Positions 1 through 14,160 of a DNA stretch of 64,000 nt are shown here, in pieces. The stretch is taken from NCBI GenBank assembly GCA_018907035.1, contig JACCIC010000035.1, positions 1,302,001 through 1,366,000 on the forward strand. The letters run 5' to 3'. Numbering within the stretch: position 1 is the stretch's first letter; every line of letters begins with the position of its first letter. Source of the DNA: Sycobia sp. Sy_11 (lineage: Eukaryota > Arthropoda > Insecta > Hymenoptera > Epichrysomallidae). The translations under genes and the position numbers were made by a program. The notes under the pieces are model-generated. The model did not search any database and had not been told where the DNA came from. It saw nothing but the letters and a program-made list of their open reading frames with translations.

Positions 1-2123
1 TCATATGATTATAGTTATGGCGAGCAACGAAATGTAAATTTTCAAAGGATCGCCCATTATTTCCAGCCATAAATATCAAAATCGATACAGTTGCGGCTTA
101 GGTCGCATCGAGGGTGCAAGTGAGATGTTAGAAAAAGCTCGCCTTATTCCGGGGGTAGATTCCGGGCGGTCTCGCGCGAGTCGTTCCTCGCACCCGCGTA
201 TAAGAAAGAGACTGTCGAGAGTGACGGAGAGCGACGACTTTTCTCTTCTCCATCCCTTACTCTCTCTCTCTCTCTCTCTCTCGCCGTGACTGCAGTGCCG
301 GCGACGGCACACAAGAGAGCCGGGGCGAGAGGTAAGAGGGCGGTACTCGTCCGCTGCAGTGCGCTGCAACTAATGAGACATCGCTAAAGGGCACCTAGCA
401 CGGGAGGGGGCGGCCGCGCTGCTGCTGCACGCGCGAACGGGCGAGCGATATATCCACTTAAGTCCCGAGACGCGTTGCAGACTGCGCGGACGGGCCTCGA
501 CGGTGACGATAGTGTGGAAGGAGCCGGGGGTAGGCGGGAGGGTGGGGCACCTACGCGCGCGCACGTAGACGGGGACGGAGAAAGAAGACACAATTAAAAC
601 TGACGCTCCTAATGGCAAGTCAAACGCCGACGGGCTCGAGAGATTCTTGACTTTCCAATGAAGCGATTGTTTCATATTTCTCGGCGCTCCTGCCGTTCCG
701 ACCCAACTTCGTGTACCCAGCCTATCTCGCGCTCGGCCTTTCTCTCCTCCGTCTACCCCCCTCCACCGCCCCCCTCCCCGTCGTCTTTCTCCTTTTCTCT
801 GCACGCCACCCCTTCATTCTATTGGACTTTCTATATGCTCCTTGCGTTTGCTTATCTCGTTCACTTTTTGGAAAAACTGACTTTTGAAAAAAAACATCGG
901 GCTTGTTCCTATATTTGCTCTCATAATTTTCAGTCGCATAAATTTTTTTTAATCCTCAGTCAGAAAGGATATAAAGAAAGTTAATCACATTGCATTAAAA
1001 AATCTTCCTGTTAAAGAAAAACCGCCAGTAGCCTGCCATCTATTTTCTTAGATAATTCAAAATTCCAATTCAAACTTCTTTTCTTTAATTGAATGATTCT
1101 TTGATTATTGTTATTTTATAACTAATTTTTCACTTTTACCATAAGCTATTCTACGCTTGATAATTTCTAATTCCGTCTTTTCTTAATTTTAAGATTTTGT
1201 TGGATATCGGTGCGTTGGATACCGAGCAACTTTTTTCCTTTTATTTACCTCTATTTTGGGCGTGCTTGGACATACCATTTAAAAACAAATCGTGATTCAA
1301 GAGTAGAAAAGAAGGGGGCAAAGGTCAAGACGTATGAAAAATTTCTCGAAATAAAAACAAAGGTATATGAAAAGGAGAACTGTGTAAGGGAAAGCATACG
1401 GGTAGGTACAGGTTTCCCCGAACAAAGCCCAAACAACGGGACAGTTTAGAATGCAGCCGTATTTCTTAATTGCAAAGGTATCGCTTTTGTACTTTTGCAT
1501 AATAACCCGCTTGCCCAAGACCGAACCATTAGCCTAGGAAAATGAAGTAGGGGAAAACGAAGCGACTCCTCGTTCCTTTTCTCCCCCGGCGGTTTACTTT
1601 CTCAGCTTCTTTTCCCCCTGCCCAATCTCTGCGGCAGGTTCATCATCTCAACCCTATCTTCGCCAGTCTTCTTGGAGTGTGTATGCGAATTTTGCCGGCA
1701 AACGGGAAAAGGACTCGAAAACCCGTATTTTTTTCATTACTATTGCTAGGGAAACGAAAGATTTTTTTTCTATTCAACGCTTAGTAAATTTATAGCTCAG
1801 AAAACGCTTGATTTTAGTCGTTGCTTCAAATATTTTTGTGTGGATCAGAATATAATTCTAAGTACTGACCTAAAAAATTATAGTTTTCAAACATAAGTAT
1901 CAATATTTCTATGTAAAAAGTATAAATTTAAAAATAGACAGATATTAGTTAACTTATTTTAATTTATGATTATAAAATTTTAAAAGATATTTAAGCATTA
2001 TTTCTTTTCGTATATAAATTACTTCAATACTATTCATGTTTTTGAAAAAGTTATTGTATCACTATGGAAAAATATACTTTTATTTATTTATTTTTATTAC
2101 CCATCTCGAACAATTCTCTCTTT
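1..2123. other. Non-coding block, GC-rich then AT-rich
   Basis: The first 850 bases are GC-rich with many CpG steps and hold a short TC repeat at 261-282. Open frames here on both strands are low-complexity (Arg, Pro, Ser) and I treat them as chance. From about 850 the DNA becomes AT-rich with runs of A and T. The stretch from 1,550 to 1,700 is briefly GC-rich. I see no protein-like exon, RNA gene or transposon end. Confidence 0.6.
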
Positions 2124-2145
2124 AAAAAAAAAAAAAAAAAAAAAA
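2124..2145. repeat. Poly(A) tract of 22
   Basis: An uninterrupted run of 22 A on the plus strand. It could be the tail of an old retroposed sequence, but the 60 bases before it are AT-rich without a recognisable SINE or gene, and I see no target-site duplication. A simple homopolymer is the safer reading. Confidence 0.85.
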
Positions 2146-2499
2146 CCACTCTGCCGATTGAGAAATTCACAGAGAAGAAAATTTCTTCGATTCGTCGAAG
2201 AAATTTATCGCAGAAACGCGGAAAAATCCTCGAGTGCGTCTTTCGCTCTGTTTCAGCGCCGGCCGGCCGGGGCGCACCCTCGCACTATACTCGCGCATGC
2301 AGTTTTGATTCGGCCAGACTGCCGGCATCGCGCGCGCTGCGAGCGGTGAGTCGCTTTACAATTACTAAAGTCTGAAGTCCCCGTGCACCCCCTCGGCCGT
2401 GCGGTATTACCTCGGGCGACCTTCGCGTTACTCTTTCTTGGCTCTTTCTTCCTTATTTTTTTTTTCTTTATTCATATTTGTTCCCTTGGGATTTCACTG

Positions 2500-2539
<40 letters not shown>

Positions 2540-4060
2540 TCTTATTTTTTCTCACTCCTTTAGTTCGTTTTTCCCAGTCGTCGACGCTGCGAGTTCTTTT
2601 TCCTGTCGTCAAAGTAGCGCGGGACGTGACATTCCTTGCTTTTTTAGAAAGTATTTTTAGAAATATACGAGTTCGAGCTCCACGGAAAAATGAACTCCCG
2701 ATAAAACTTTTAATTAAACTTCATTCTCGTGCACGAACAACTTGGTAAATATAAATAAGCCACTAACATTTTGGACTTTCGTTGAATTTCCTTACAGGGA
2801 ATAAGTACATTGATCCAAGCAATTGGCCGATTTTTTAATTGAAGCTATTATAAATTATTATAATTAAAATGATTATACGTTTAGATAGCTTTCAATAAAA
2901 TGAATCACCTTCGTGTGTCTAGAGCTTTATTTTCGCTGCGGGACAAATACACAGGAAACTTCAATCGCATCCGAGGCCATGTACCTTGTAAGTCAATTGT
3001 TTCCGTCCAAGCAATCCCCATGCGAGGCAAAGCGAATCCAGGAAGCGGCAGTCTCGGCACGGTCTCGGTGTTATATCAGCGCAAGTGCGCTCTTCTACTT
3101 AACAAGCTTTCGCGTATTGTAAGGGAGTCTGCTTAAAAGGAAACCAAAAATGGGAACAAGTAGAGTCGGGACGGGGGAGGGGCGGGGGCGAAGCTCAGCG
3201 CGCCCTGAACGACGCTTCAAGAACGGGGGCCGGATGACAAGGCGAAGGTGTGAGAATCAGTGGGATCAACGTGACACCTCCGGGCACCCTCTCGTATCGC
3301 GCGCTCGGTTTCTTTTTTATTTTTTTTTTATTTCTTCTTTCTTTTTACATTCTGTTTTGTTTTTTTTTTTTTTTTTTACTTTTTCTACTTGCCCGAGCAC
3401 GAGTGTCGCGCAAACAATAACAAACAGCACTAATGAGACTCTTCAATATCTACGCCGAGTGTGTGCTCAAAATTTTCAGTCATCTTTTATTAGGAAATCT
3501 TAAAATTTTTGTTTCCTCCTCGGCACTGTCTATCGGCGAGCCAGACACGTCAGTCTCGCCCGACGAAGGAGCTGAAGCATCAAAATCTTCTCTTCCTTTG
3601 CTCTCGCTTTAAAATTCGACTCGTATTACGTAAACTATTATGTAGTGAGTGATTGGCAACTGTTATTGGTTTTTGAATACTCAAGGCATTGCTAATCAAA
3701 ATGAATATTTGAATGTGCGCAAATTGTTTTCTTTAAATCTTTCACTATAGTCTGATATTACTTTAATTTACTAGGTCTTATTTTCCAGCTTCTATGCGGT
3801 ACAGTTAATTTAATATGCAACGGGTGGACATTTCTCATTGTCAATGGCTTCGAGTAATATTAAGCAACGCGAAATAATGAAATTAGGCAGTATAGAAGAA
3901 GCAATATATTTTATTTCCAGAATGAAAAAGCTCCCTCGACTCCTAGACCTTATTATCGAGGAATTTTTTCTAAAGAGACTTTGCAGAAGCTCGAAAAAGG
4001 TAAGTTTGGAGACAAGTAAAGTCGGTAGCTTTTCTCGAAGGAAAAAGCAACTAATTGGTT
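2146..4060. other. Mixed non-coding block with a CT repeat
   Basis: This block alternates short GC-rich patches (2,240-2,440 and 3,150-3,310) with AT-rich DNA and poly(T) runs near 3,320-3,380. It includes the imperfect CT microsatellite listed separately. A 78-codon frame at 2,900-3,136 (plus) has no recognisable motif and no splice or poly(A) context, so it is not called. Confidence 0.55.
2501..2540. repeat. CT microsatellite
   Basis: Imperfect CT dinucleotide repeat, broken by CG and CC steps. It produces Leu-Ser open frames that are not genes. Confidence 0.9.
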
Positions 4061-5290
4061 CCCGGGGAAGATGGGACTCTCGCGCAGCAAACAAGCCTAC
4101 TAGCCGAGGACGGGCGCGTGGCGGGTAGGGAGGGGGGGGGAGGGCGAGCGGAGCTGCAGAACGATGAGGGGGCGGGCGGGGCCGGGGAAAACGGAGGAAA
4201 AACGAAGACGAGGGGTATCTTCTAGTATCTAGAATTCTGGAGCGGGCCGTTGCTGCCGCCGTCGCGCGGCCGTGTGCCGAGCCGAGTCGAGTGTGTGCCC
4301 TGCCGTTGCGCCATGCGCTACTGCCACGGAAAAAGATAGTTGGAGCACTCGAAAGATAAAAGGACAAGCTTCTTTTTTTAGAGAATGCAAACGAAGAAAT
4401 TAGAGCATGCCCGGCCGTATATATATATATATATATATGCATCTGTCCGTGTGTATATTTGTATATATACGACCGGGTCGCACGTACGGCGACTTACGTT
4501 TTTGCGCTACTGCTGAATTTTTTCGCCCATCCCCTACCCTCCCGGCTGCCGTTCGCTTTTCCAAATATTTGCCCAGCCGAGAGACGCGTCCCCGGTATCC
4601 CCGCTGTCGCAGCAGCCCCGTTCTCGATCATTAGCTCGATAATATTGCGCCGCGAGCGCGAACGACCGAGCCTCGACGGATCCGTGCGTCCTCGAATCGT
4701 CCCACCAAGCCCGCTCACCCCCTCCCCCCGCCCTCGACAATTAGCGGCCACCCGGCTGAAATTCGTCGGGCAGTCACGCGCGGCTCGCGGGTGGCGCGAG
4801 GACGACGAGGACGCCAGCTCGGTGGAGGGTCGTTAGCGGGCATAAGGAGCCGATCGGCGGGGCCGCTCGCGTCGTTAATTCATTGTCCGATGGCCGAGAA
4901 GCATTCTGGGACGATTTATCGCGAAGAGTAGCTGAGCATTATGGATCGCTTAATGCGGATAGACTTAACAATACACAAAGGCGGCGGGAGGTGGAAGGGT
5001 ACGGGGAGCGACGGGAGCCGCGCCGCCGCTCTGCATCGGCGGTTCCGCACCGAAGAGAGGGTGGAAAGAGGGTGGGAGTTAATAGGACCTCATTGTTACG
5101 GGGAGGAAATTCGATAATCGCTCGGCACACACCAAAGTGCGAGCGTGAGGAGGCCGGGGGGGGGAGGGGGGCCGACGGAGTAAAACGCGCTCGCGCGCGA
5201 GGCCGCTCGGCACGGCGGAGGAGGCGAGGGCGCCGACCGGGGGGAGGGGGAGGAGTAAGCGGGAGCGAGCCTTAGAGAGAACTTTGACTA
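4061..5290. other. GC-rich, CpG-rich block
   Basis: A GC- and CpG-rich segment with G-runs at 4,129-4,146 and 5,157-5,170. Its edges are sharp against AT-rich neighbours. Long frames on both strands, including one of 210 codons on the minus strand reaching 4,442, are rich in Arg, Ser and Pro and start inside a TA repeat. They follow from the scarcity of stop codons in GC-rich DNA. The block could be a promoter-type CpG island or an enhancer; sequence alone does not decide. Confidence 0.55.
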
Positions 5291-7030
<1,740 letters not shown>

Positions 7031-9880
7031 GATGAACGAGAAATAATCAAAGCCACGCCTTGCGCTTTACGCCCGCGCGCAGTGTCACGTTTGTATAGCA
7101 TTTGTGATTACGCGCGAAATAGGTATGTCGAATTACAGCTGGCAGGGCCCCCGCGAAACAGAAGCGCCGGGCCTGCGCGCCATTCGGGCATCGGCTCCTC
7201 GGCCCCTCTCCCGTCCCGCAAAACGCTTCGTCCGTAAGAAGGCAGAGAGTCGGACAAAGCGGCTCGGGCGCTAATTGCAAATTAATTATTATCCGCGGCT
7301 CGCTAGGTTAATTGTGCCGTCGCCGCCGTCGCCGTTGGCGGGAGGGGGGGGGGCGACGGCGCGGCGCGGCGCGGCGCGTCCGCCGTTCCGTTTAATGATT
7401 TTTCTCTATCCAGGCGAACGGCCGGCTCTGTACGCGCGTGTATATATTCATGAGCGCGCTCCCGTGCACCCGCGCGCGGCGCTCGCGCCTCTTTTCAATT
7501 AGCGAACCGAGTTTTTGACGCCTCGCTCCTCCGCGCGCGCGCGCTCACAATGAAAATTGCGATTATCGTAATAGCCCGGAATTTTCGCGCGCGCTTTCGG
7601 CTCCATTTCGCGGACCGGCGGCCGCCGCGACGCGCCGGTGTCGAAAGGGGGACGGAGCCGCTCGAACTCGGCGCGAGCGAAACGCGCGACTGCTCGCGGT
7701 GAACGAAAATTAACTATTGCTAAATTCGGGACAATTGTGGACGCGAACGTACAATCTCGTATTTAATTATGCGAAGGCGCGGAGAGCCGGGGCTGCGGTG
7801 GCGGCCTGAGCTACTGGCTCGCGAGCGGGGGTGGAGGCGGCGGGCTGTAGGCGCGGGGGGCGGGGGGGGCGGAGGGGCCGGCGGACGGGCAAGAGCGCAA
7901 CGCTAATGACAGTAATACCATTTGCCGGCGCGAGAGGAGCGCGAGCGCACCGCAAAACGGCCCGAGCAATAATAAAATGTGAGCCGCGCGGCGGGGCTCG
8001 ACAAGCGCCTCGAGATAGACGGCGAGGGGGCGGGGGAGAGCCGAACGCGGGCGGCCCGCCGCGCCGCTCTGCGTTTTTTTGTCTGCCGCACGTGTCGTTG
8101 CGCAACTGCGCTCGACTGACTTACATGCGCGTGGATCTTCCTAATCCCACACTCGAACTCCATACGGCCGTTTTACTCTACAAGATTCTGCTCATTGTTC
8201 CGCTGGTTCACTCGTGAGAATCGGCTTGCTAAGGCTGCCGAAGGCGTCGGGGGCAGAGCGGCCTGGCTCGGCTCCTACACTTTATGGGCATTTGTATTTC
8301 CGATCTCGATCTGTTCGCGCAGCCCGCGAGTATTCGAAATCGCCTATTGCATAAGTCCGCGGGTACGCAGAATTCCGAGATGCTAATCTTGATTGATGAA
8401 AAAGAGTTTCTTTTGTATATGTATACGGGGTTTCTTCACCCCAACGTAGAAGCCCGATAATTATGGTTCTCAAATAAATAAGTCACCGGAATGGTCTAGA
8501 ACTAATTACGAAGTTACTTAATGATAACGATCGAGGAAGATAGCGTACCTTCGCATTTGTTTATTGCTATTGCCAAACATTTTCTCCGCAAGAGTCTAGA
8601 GCAATCGCCGTTTCACGTATCTCCGGTAGAGGGAAAAAGTATTAGGCTCTTTTCTGCCAACTTAAGAATAGATCGAGCGGCTTCGGACGGGCGCCTATAC
8701 GGCTTTGGGAAAATGTACAATTTCTTTTCGACGACGCGAGCGAGCTCGCGGATTGGACGGGCGAGGGGCGAGGGGAGGGGCGGGGGAGCGCGAAGAGGAG
8801 GACAGGAGCGAGAGAGAGCCGCGCAACGCGTCGGGAAATTAGCATCGATAAATTTCCCGTCGCGTCGGCGGCGGCGTCCCGCCCGCGGAATGACACGATG
8901 ATGCATAGGCGTCTGCTTTAAGAATTATTTATTATTTATTGCGACGGAGCAGCTGAACGCGCGCCACCGCCGCCGCGCCGCGAGCGGCTGCCGTGTACGT
9001 AAGTCCCCGCTCGTTCGCGAATAAACGGGCCGGAAAAGAAGATTTTCATGGATGAAGGAGGGAAAAATGGCGCGGCGGCGCGGGCGACGGGTTCGCGCCT
9101 CCGGGAGATGCGAAAATTTTCGTGGAAAGGGGAGACGCGCTTTAGTGCAACGCTCCCGCACTCCCTCGCCTCCTCGTGTTGCAACCGTTAATTGTTCTGC
9201 TATTATGGAGCATCCATCCCCCCCCCTCCACCGCCTTTCACGGAGCTCTTCATTTCGCTCGCGTAAACGTTTTCGCCCAATTATACGGGCTACGTGTCCT
9301 GACGAGAGCGCGCTCGAACTCCTGGTCTGGCTCGCGATGCTCCGTCATTAATCCGGCCGTATCGAGGTGAAGCCGGTGGCGTTGGGCAACCTCGAAGCTC
9401 TCGGCCCCCTCCCCCTCCTCCCGAATCCCGAGGCGCACGGCCAGTTTGAGTAACTGGAGTGGCAATCTTGCGGGGACGAGGCTGCGCCGCGCGAACCCGC
9501 GTCGATGACGGCAACGCGACTCCCGACCCCCCCCCCCCACCGCGGCCGCGCAATTATACCCCATCCGCGGAACTGCAGCACAGCCACCGAGCCGACCTCG
9601 CGGCGACACCGCGGGGCGAAGGGGGGGGGGGACAGTCTGTGATTTGGCGAGGGGTCGCAGGGAAAGGTGGCGGATCGGTCAATTATATTATCGCGACACG
9701 CTCGCCATGCTGTTCACTGCAATTCGGCAGCCGACCCCCCCCCCTCGCTGGAAAAATAAGCTTTGGATTACTCAATGGATCGCAATCCCATAATTTTGGA
9801 GACCGTCTGCCGTCTTTGATGCACGCTCCAGACTCGATTCGAACGGGAACGAGATAATAGCTTTCATTCACCTCGTTAAC
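7031..9880. other. Long GC-rich block with G-runs
   Basis: Nearly 3 kb of CpG-rich DNA, with a short lower-GC dip near 8,380-8,560. It contains strong G- or C-runs at 7,855-7,890, 9,530-9,539 and 9,621-9,631. TAAT-type homeodomain cores recur in an otherwise GC-rich background (for example 7,290, 7,710 and 9,346-9,355). All frames longer than 60 codons are Arg/Ala/Pro-rich and overlap on both strands, as expected of stop-poor DNA. I infer a regulatory or island-type region. Confidence 0.5.
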
Positions 9881-9938
9881 CTGCAATTTCATTTTATTTT
9901 TTTATTTTTAACAGAACTGGATCTTTCGTTCGAACTTC

Positions 9939-10000
9939 AGAATGTTCGAGTACGTTCGAAGTACACGAAACGTAATTTCAGTTGATCGCGTATATAAATA
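9939..10000 (+). promoter_or_regulatory. Possible TATA promoter with HSE-like array
   Basis: At 9,939-9,958 four inverted pentamers in register read GAA, TTC, GTA, TTC, which is three perfect and one imperfect unit of a heat-shock element (alternating nGAAn and nTTCn). About 30 bases further on, 9,991-10,000 reads TATATAAATA, a good TATA box. A weak initiator-like CACTGTT follows at 10,014-10,020, closer to the TATA box than usual. A short plus-strand frame starts at 10,215. The arrangement resembles an insect stress-gene promoter, but the neighbourhood is also generally rich in TTCGAA words, so chance is possible. Confidence 0.25.
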
Positions 10001-10214
10001 CTGCTCAAACACACACTGTTCCAATAATTTTATCAACTCGAACAGTTAAAATCACCTAGTTGTGCTACTCATCGGAGCTGATGAAAGAGTTGGAATCGTT
10101 CAAATATTCGAGCTATCTTAAATTTAATCTAGAAAAATACATATAGCATATGTATATCGAACTTCTAAATTTCGATATTCGACTACAACGAATGATCAGA
10201 AACGGCTGAAATTC

Positions 10215-10424
10215 ATGCCCAACTATGTCGAACAGTTGGATCAGCTCGAGAACTGCCAGTCGCTACCAAACGCTTTAAAGTTCGTACAGCGGTTTCGGCT
10301 ACAAACCCCAGTAGTCTCTCCTTCCCATCCGCGGAGCCGCGTCTCTTTTTCGAGACTCTTTGGCGCAGTCGAGCTTAAGCCGTCGCGGGGCGGCGCATAC
10401 GCGGAAGAGGCGAGTAGCGTCTAG
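10215..10424 (+). CDS. Unidentified 69-residue open frame
   Basis: The first 35 residues (beginning MPNYVEQLDQLENCQ) have a mixed, protein-like composition with Leu, Gln and charged residues. The remainder enters GC-rich DNA and becomes less convincing. It lies about 215 bases downstream of a TATA box and HSE-like array, a leader length plausible for a stress-induced transcript. I recognise no domain, signal peptide or membrane segment. It may be a first exon, a small gene or a chance frame; I lean only slightly toward something real. Confidence 0.15.
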   Translation: MPNYVEQLDQLENCQSLPNALKFVQRFRLQTPVVSPSHPRSRVSFSRLFGAVELKPSRGGAYAEEASSV

Positions 10425-10777
10425 CGTTCGGCGAGCTGTAACTTATTTTATTTACGAGCGGCGCGCGCGCGCGCGCGCGACTCGCTATCGGGGCTCTCCG
10501 GCTGAAGACGCGGTTCGAGGCTCTTTTGCCGCCCCTCGCGCCACAAGTATGAATATGTAACGCATTTTGCTGATTGAAATTTTTGTTGGCTCCTTTTCTC
10601 TTTCTCACGCCCGCGCTTCCCCTCCGTCTTGCCCGCAGATGCTCTTCTCATTATTTATGTCTTTGTTTGTCTTTATCGCGACGCCCGCGTCACCGCGCTG
10701 CTCGGGTTTCGTGGCAGGCGACGACGCTCGGCTCGATTTTTCCGCTAAATCGCTAATAAGAGGATCGTCTCTCTCGC

Positions 10778-10817
<40 letters not shown>

Positions 10818-11205
10818 TCTCTCTCTCTCTCTCACTCTTGCCGGACAAGCCGAGTCGGTCTCGGTGATATCGCTCGCTGTATAGCGAAGCTGATAGGCCG
10901 ACCGTCCAATGGCCGAGCTCAAAACAATTTGAACTTGCGCTATCAGGGACGAGTCGAGTTTCGCGTCTGCGGAATGTAAACTCGCGTCCGAGAAGTCCCG
11001 GGGATTCCCCGCGCGCGAAAATCTCGCCGGCCGCGCACCGTCCGCGTCGACGCGGCGGCAGTGCGCGCGCACTTATACTGCGCGCGTCCGCAGTTCATCC
11101 GCAATAAACTACAATCGCAAATTACGGAGTCAAATAGTTTCGGCGCTTCGCTCCCCCGGAATGTCGCAATTTCGAATCCTCCTCCTTCGCCTCGAGAGGG
11201 AGGGT

Positions 11206-11237
<32 letters not shown>

Positions 11238-11700
11238 TGAGAAAGGAAGAGAGAAAGGCTGTGGACCGTGAGGAAACGCGAAAGAGAAAGGGTGAGGGAG
11301 GGAGGTGCGAGGGGCAGCGCCGCGTTGCCGAGCAAGAAGATAGTTCTCGCATCTGGAAGAGGGAGAGCCGTGTGCGGAAGACTGGTTGCGCGACCGGAAG
11401 AAAGGAACGGGCTGGATAGAGGTGGGCGGCGAGCGAAGGGGGTGGCGGGGAGGTGGGCCTGAACTCTAATGAACTTACAATAATTGCCAGCCATTGATCT
11501 ATGGACCGAAGAGATGTATTTTCTCAACTGCGCGCGTGCCATTACGCGCACCCTCCGCTCGCTGTATCCTCGTATTTCTACTCCGCTGTCTCGGGGTCTA
11601 ATGTTTCGCGCGAATTTGCTGAAACGAGATTTCTCGCGCGAAGAATTTCTGCGCTGTCTGGTTTTCGCTTGGCTTCCATTAATACAGCTTACGTAAGAAG
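10425..11700. other. GC-rich block with CT/GA repeats
   Basis: CpG-rich DNA with an alternating GC run near 10,461-10,480, a CT microsatellite at about 10,770-10,835 and a GA repeat at about 11,206-11,240. The Arg/Glu and Leu/Ser frames here (up to about 200 codons on the minus strand) are translations of those repeats. I see no gene. Confidence 0.55.
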
Positions 11701-12830
11701 CTTTATCGATTTAGATTCTGTTATTCCAGACAATGCCAGATATATATTGTTTCAGCTGACGTTTCAAAATTCGATTTTTTTATATCGAATTCTCATTTTT
11801 CACAGCTTCGACGCAATAAGCATACCGAACAATTCCATTGTTATGAATTGTCGAAGGGCCGCTACTTTTATATCGCGATAATTATAGTTAATATAATTTA
11901 CTATAATATACATGTAAGTTTTTAAATGAAAAGGAAGAGAGTGATTGAATGAAGGAAAAGTAAATAAAGCACAATGTCAATTTGTATTTGTTACAATATT
12001 CGAAGAATTATGTTTCTTCGATAAAAAACAAATAATAAAAATTTTATAAAATTTTACGTGCTCGTTCGTGAAAATACGGTCTTTTTAAACTTTTAAGAAT
12101 ATTATAACGGACGGCCTAAAAAGTAATCAAAAAGACTTGACACTCTAAAGAGTTCATTCGTTAAATTGAAGTCTATATGAAATATAAAATATGGAAAACT
12201 GTAAAAAGCTTTGTTAGCTGCTGTGATATTGATAATTTACTTGATAATAGCACTATACGATTTTTGTAAAAAGCAATTAGAAATGGCGATGAAAAAATAG
12301 CAAAGTATTCGAAATAGTGATATTTATATACAGAGTCATATAAAGAGTAAGAAGATGCTGGAAGAATCGAGATAATTGCGAAAAACTTTGCACATTATTA
12401 TCGAGGATACCTTACATTACAACAAAGGATAAATCATGCCGAAGTTATGATTCTGGGGTTGGAAGGATGTAAATTAATTTCTCAGATCAATGACACATAA
12501 GAATTACTTTTCTCGCTTCGGTTGTCAAGAAATTGGCTCACCAGATAAACAATCAACTTCGGCAGCAACGGCAGCAACGATGAAATATGCCATTATCGAA
12601 ATTTGAAAGAGAAAAAAAATAAGAAAAAATTCAAACCAATTTCACTCCTGTGGTGAAAATGGTACGCGCGCCCAACTCTTTCCCGCCCGTCCGAGAGGTC
12701 GTTAACATTTTGGCATCGGTTAAGACCTTTAATCATTCAATTAATCCTTTTATTCGTTTTACCCAGAAATTGCATTTAATTTCAAATTAATCACTGCCAT
12801 TATCTGGTTCATTTTAAATCAGAAAATTGA
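11701..12830. other. AT-rich block, possible old coding relic
   Basis: AT-rich and mostly without structure. From about 12,362 to 12,500 one plus-strand frame reads for some 45 codons with a protein-like mix (it contains YYRGYLTLQQRINHAEVMIL) and then stops. Nearby frames are broken. This could be a decayed transposon or gene fragment, but I cannot name a family and see no terminal inverted repeats. Confidence 0.25.
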
Positions 12831-14160
12831 CGCGCTTAAAGACGTCGATAATTCTGCAGCGCGACCGCCGTAGCGCAATCGTCTTAAATTGAGCGTGTGC
12901 GTTGCACTTTGAATTGGACGCCGGGCGGGGTACGCGCGCGAGTAATTAAACCGAGAGCGCGCTGTCACATCCGGCGACCCACGCGGCGAGGGTGCGGCCG
13001 AGGATAATCGGCCTCTCTCCCGACGCCGGGCGCTCGATCTTCCTCTTTTTCCGTTCGCCAGCCCGCCTCCGGTTCGACTCGGCCAACGAATCCGTTCGCC
13101 GTTAATCGAGCGCGGGCCGACGCGACGCGCCGTTTCCACGGAACGGCGGGTACGTGCGTCTCTCTCGCGCCGGGTTGAAAAATGCTTTTCGAAGATTTAA
13201 GCGCGCGCATGAAAGTTTCAAGGGGTACTTTAAGGAGCCAGGAGACAATGGCTCTCTTCTTCTGCGCCTTGGCTAATAAATAATTAAAACTTTTGTTTCG
13301 AAGGTGGCGCCGATGCGTGGCGCGCATCCCACGCCGTTGAATAATCGCAGCTTTATGAATTAAGGTTATGCTTCACCTTAAAAGATTCGCTCAGCATCTG
13401 TTTCTAATTACCCGCTAATGGCTATAGCGCGGCGCGCGCCTGTAAGACATTCGTTACCATTACTTTCATTCTTTATTTATTCGTGTGTCGAAACTCCGCT
13501 CCAGATCGTCATCTGATTTTTTTTCCTTTTTCCCAGCATGGAGATTACTGTAGACCAATAAATATTAATTACAATTAATTATCTTCAATGTTTTACGATG
13601 AGCCCAAAGTACAAAAAGTATTAAATTAAGAATTAAAATAAATTTACTTTGAATTATGTGAATTCCAAGAAACTACTAAATCAAAGAAAATAAATGAATA
13701 ATCAATTTTATATGACGTATGAAAAAATTCACAAGTTTCTCCTGAATATAATGTAAATTACAATATTACTAAAAGTAGAAATAATATTTTTTACAATTAG
13801 CCATAAAAGGACCATTTTACGCTTTACTTTTTGACCATCGGATGATTTTTTTACACTACTAGATTTCAGTTGCTCACTGTATGCCTATTGTATAAAAAAA
13901 AATTTGTTATTATATTTTTCAACAATTTTTGACTATTATCCAATAATAAATTTCATTTGCTTTATCTTAAATTGTCGAATCAACATCCTTCTAGCCATAA
14001 CTGATAACTAGTAAAATCGATTCAATATAATATTTATCGTAGAATTGTTTAATCTTTTATACATTTTTTTCCAAGCTTTCCACATTTTTATTACAACAGA
14101 AATTCCTTCGACTTATTAGTAAAAAATCGAAGCAAGTAGCAATGATTTATTTTCACGAAG
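12831..14160. other. GC-rich patch followed by AT-rich DNA
   Basis: 12,840-13,440 is CpG-rich with scattered TAAT cores. Its frames are Arg-rich and not gene-like. 13,440-14,160 is AT-rich with no feature I can support. Confidence 0.5.

Noticed and set aside
2124..2145. Poly(A) tail of a SINE or processed pseudogene
   Set aside because: No recognisable body upstream and no target-site duplication.
3810..4442. 210-codon minus-strand frame
   Set aside because: It starts in a TA repeat, runs through GC-rich DNA and is Ser/Arg/Pro-rich with no motif.
12100..12650. Possible mariner-type transposon relic
   Set aside because: One 45-codon protein-like stretch exists, but no catalytic motif or inverted terminal repeat was found and the reading frames are broken.
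13069..13080. tRNA B-box-like word (GGTTCGACTCG)
   Set aside because: No A box, acceptor stem or cloverleaf could be drawn around it. My tRNA search was by eye and not exhaustive.
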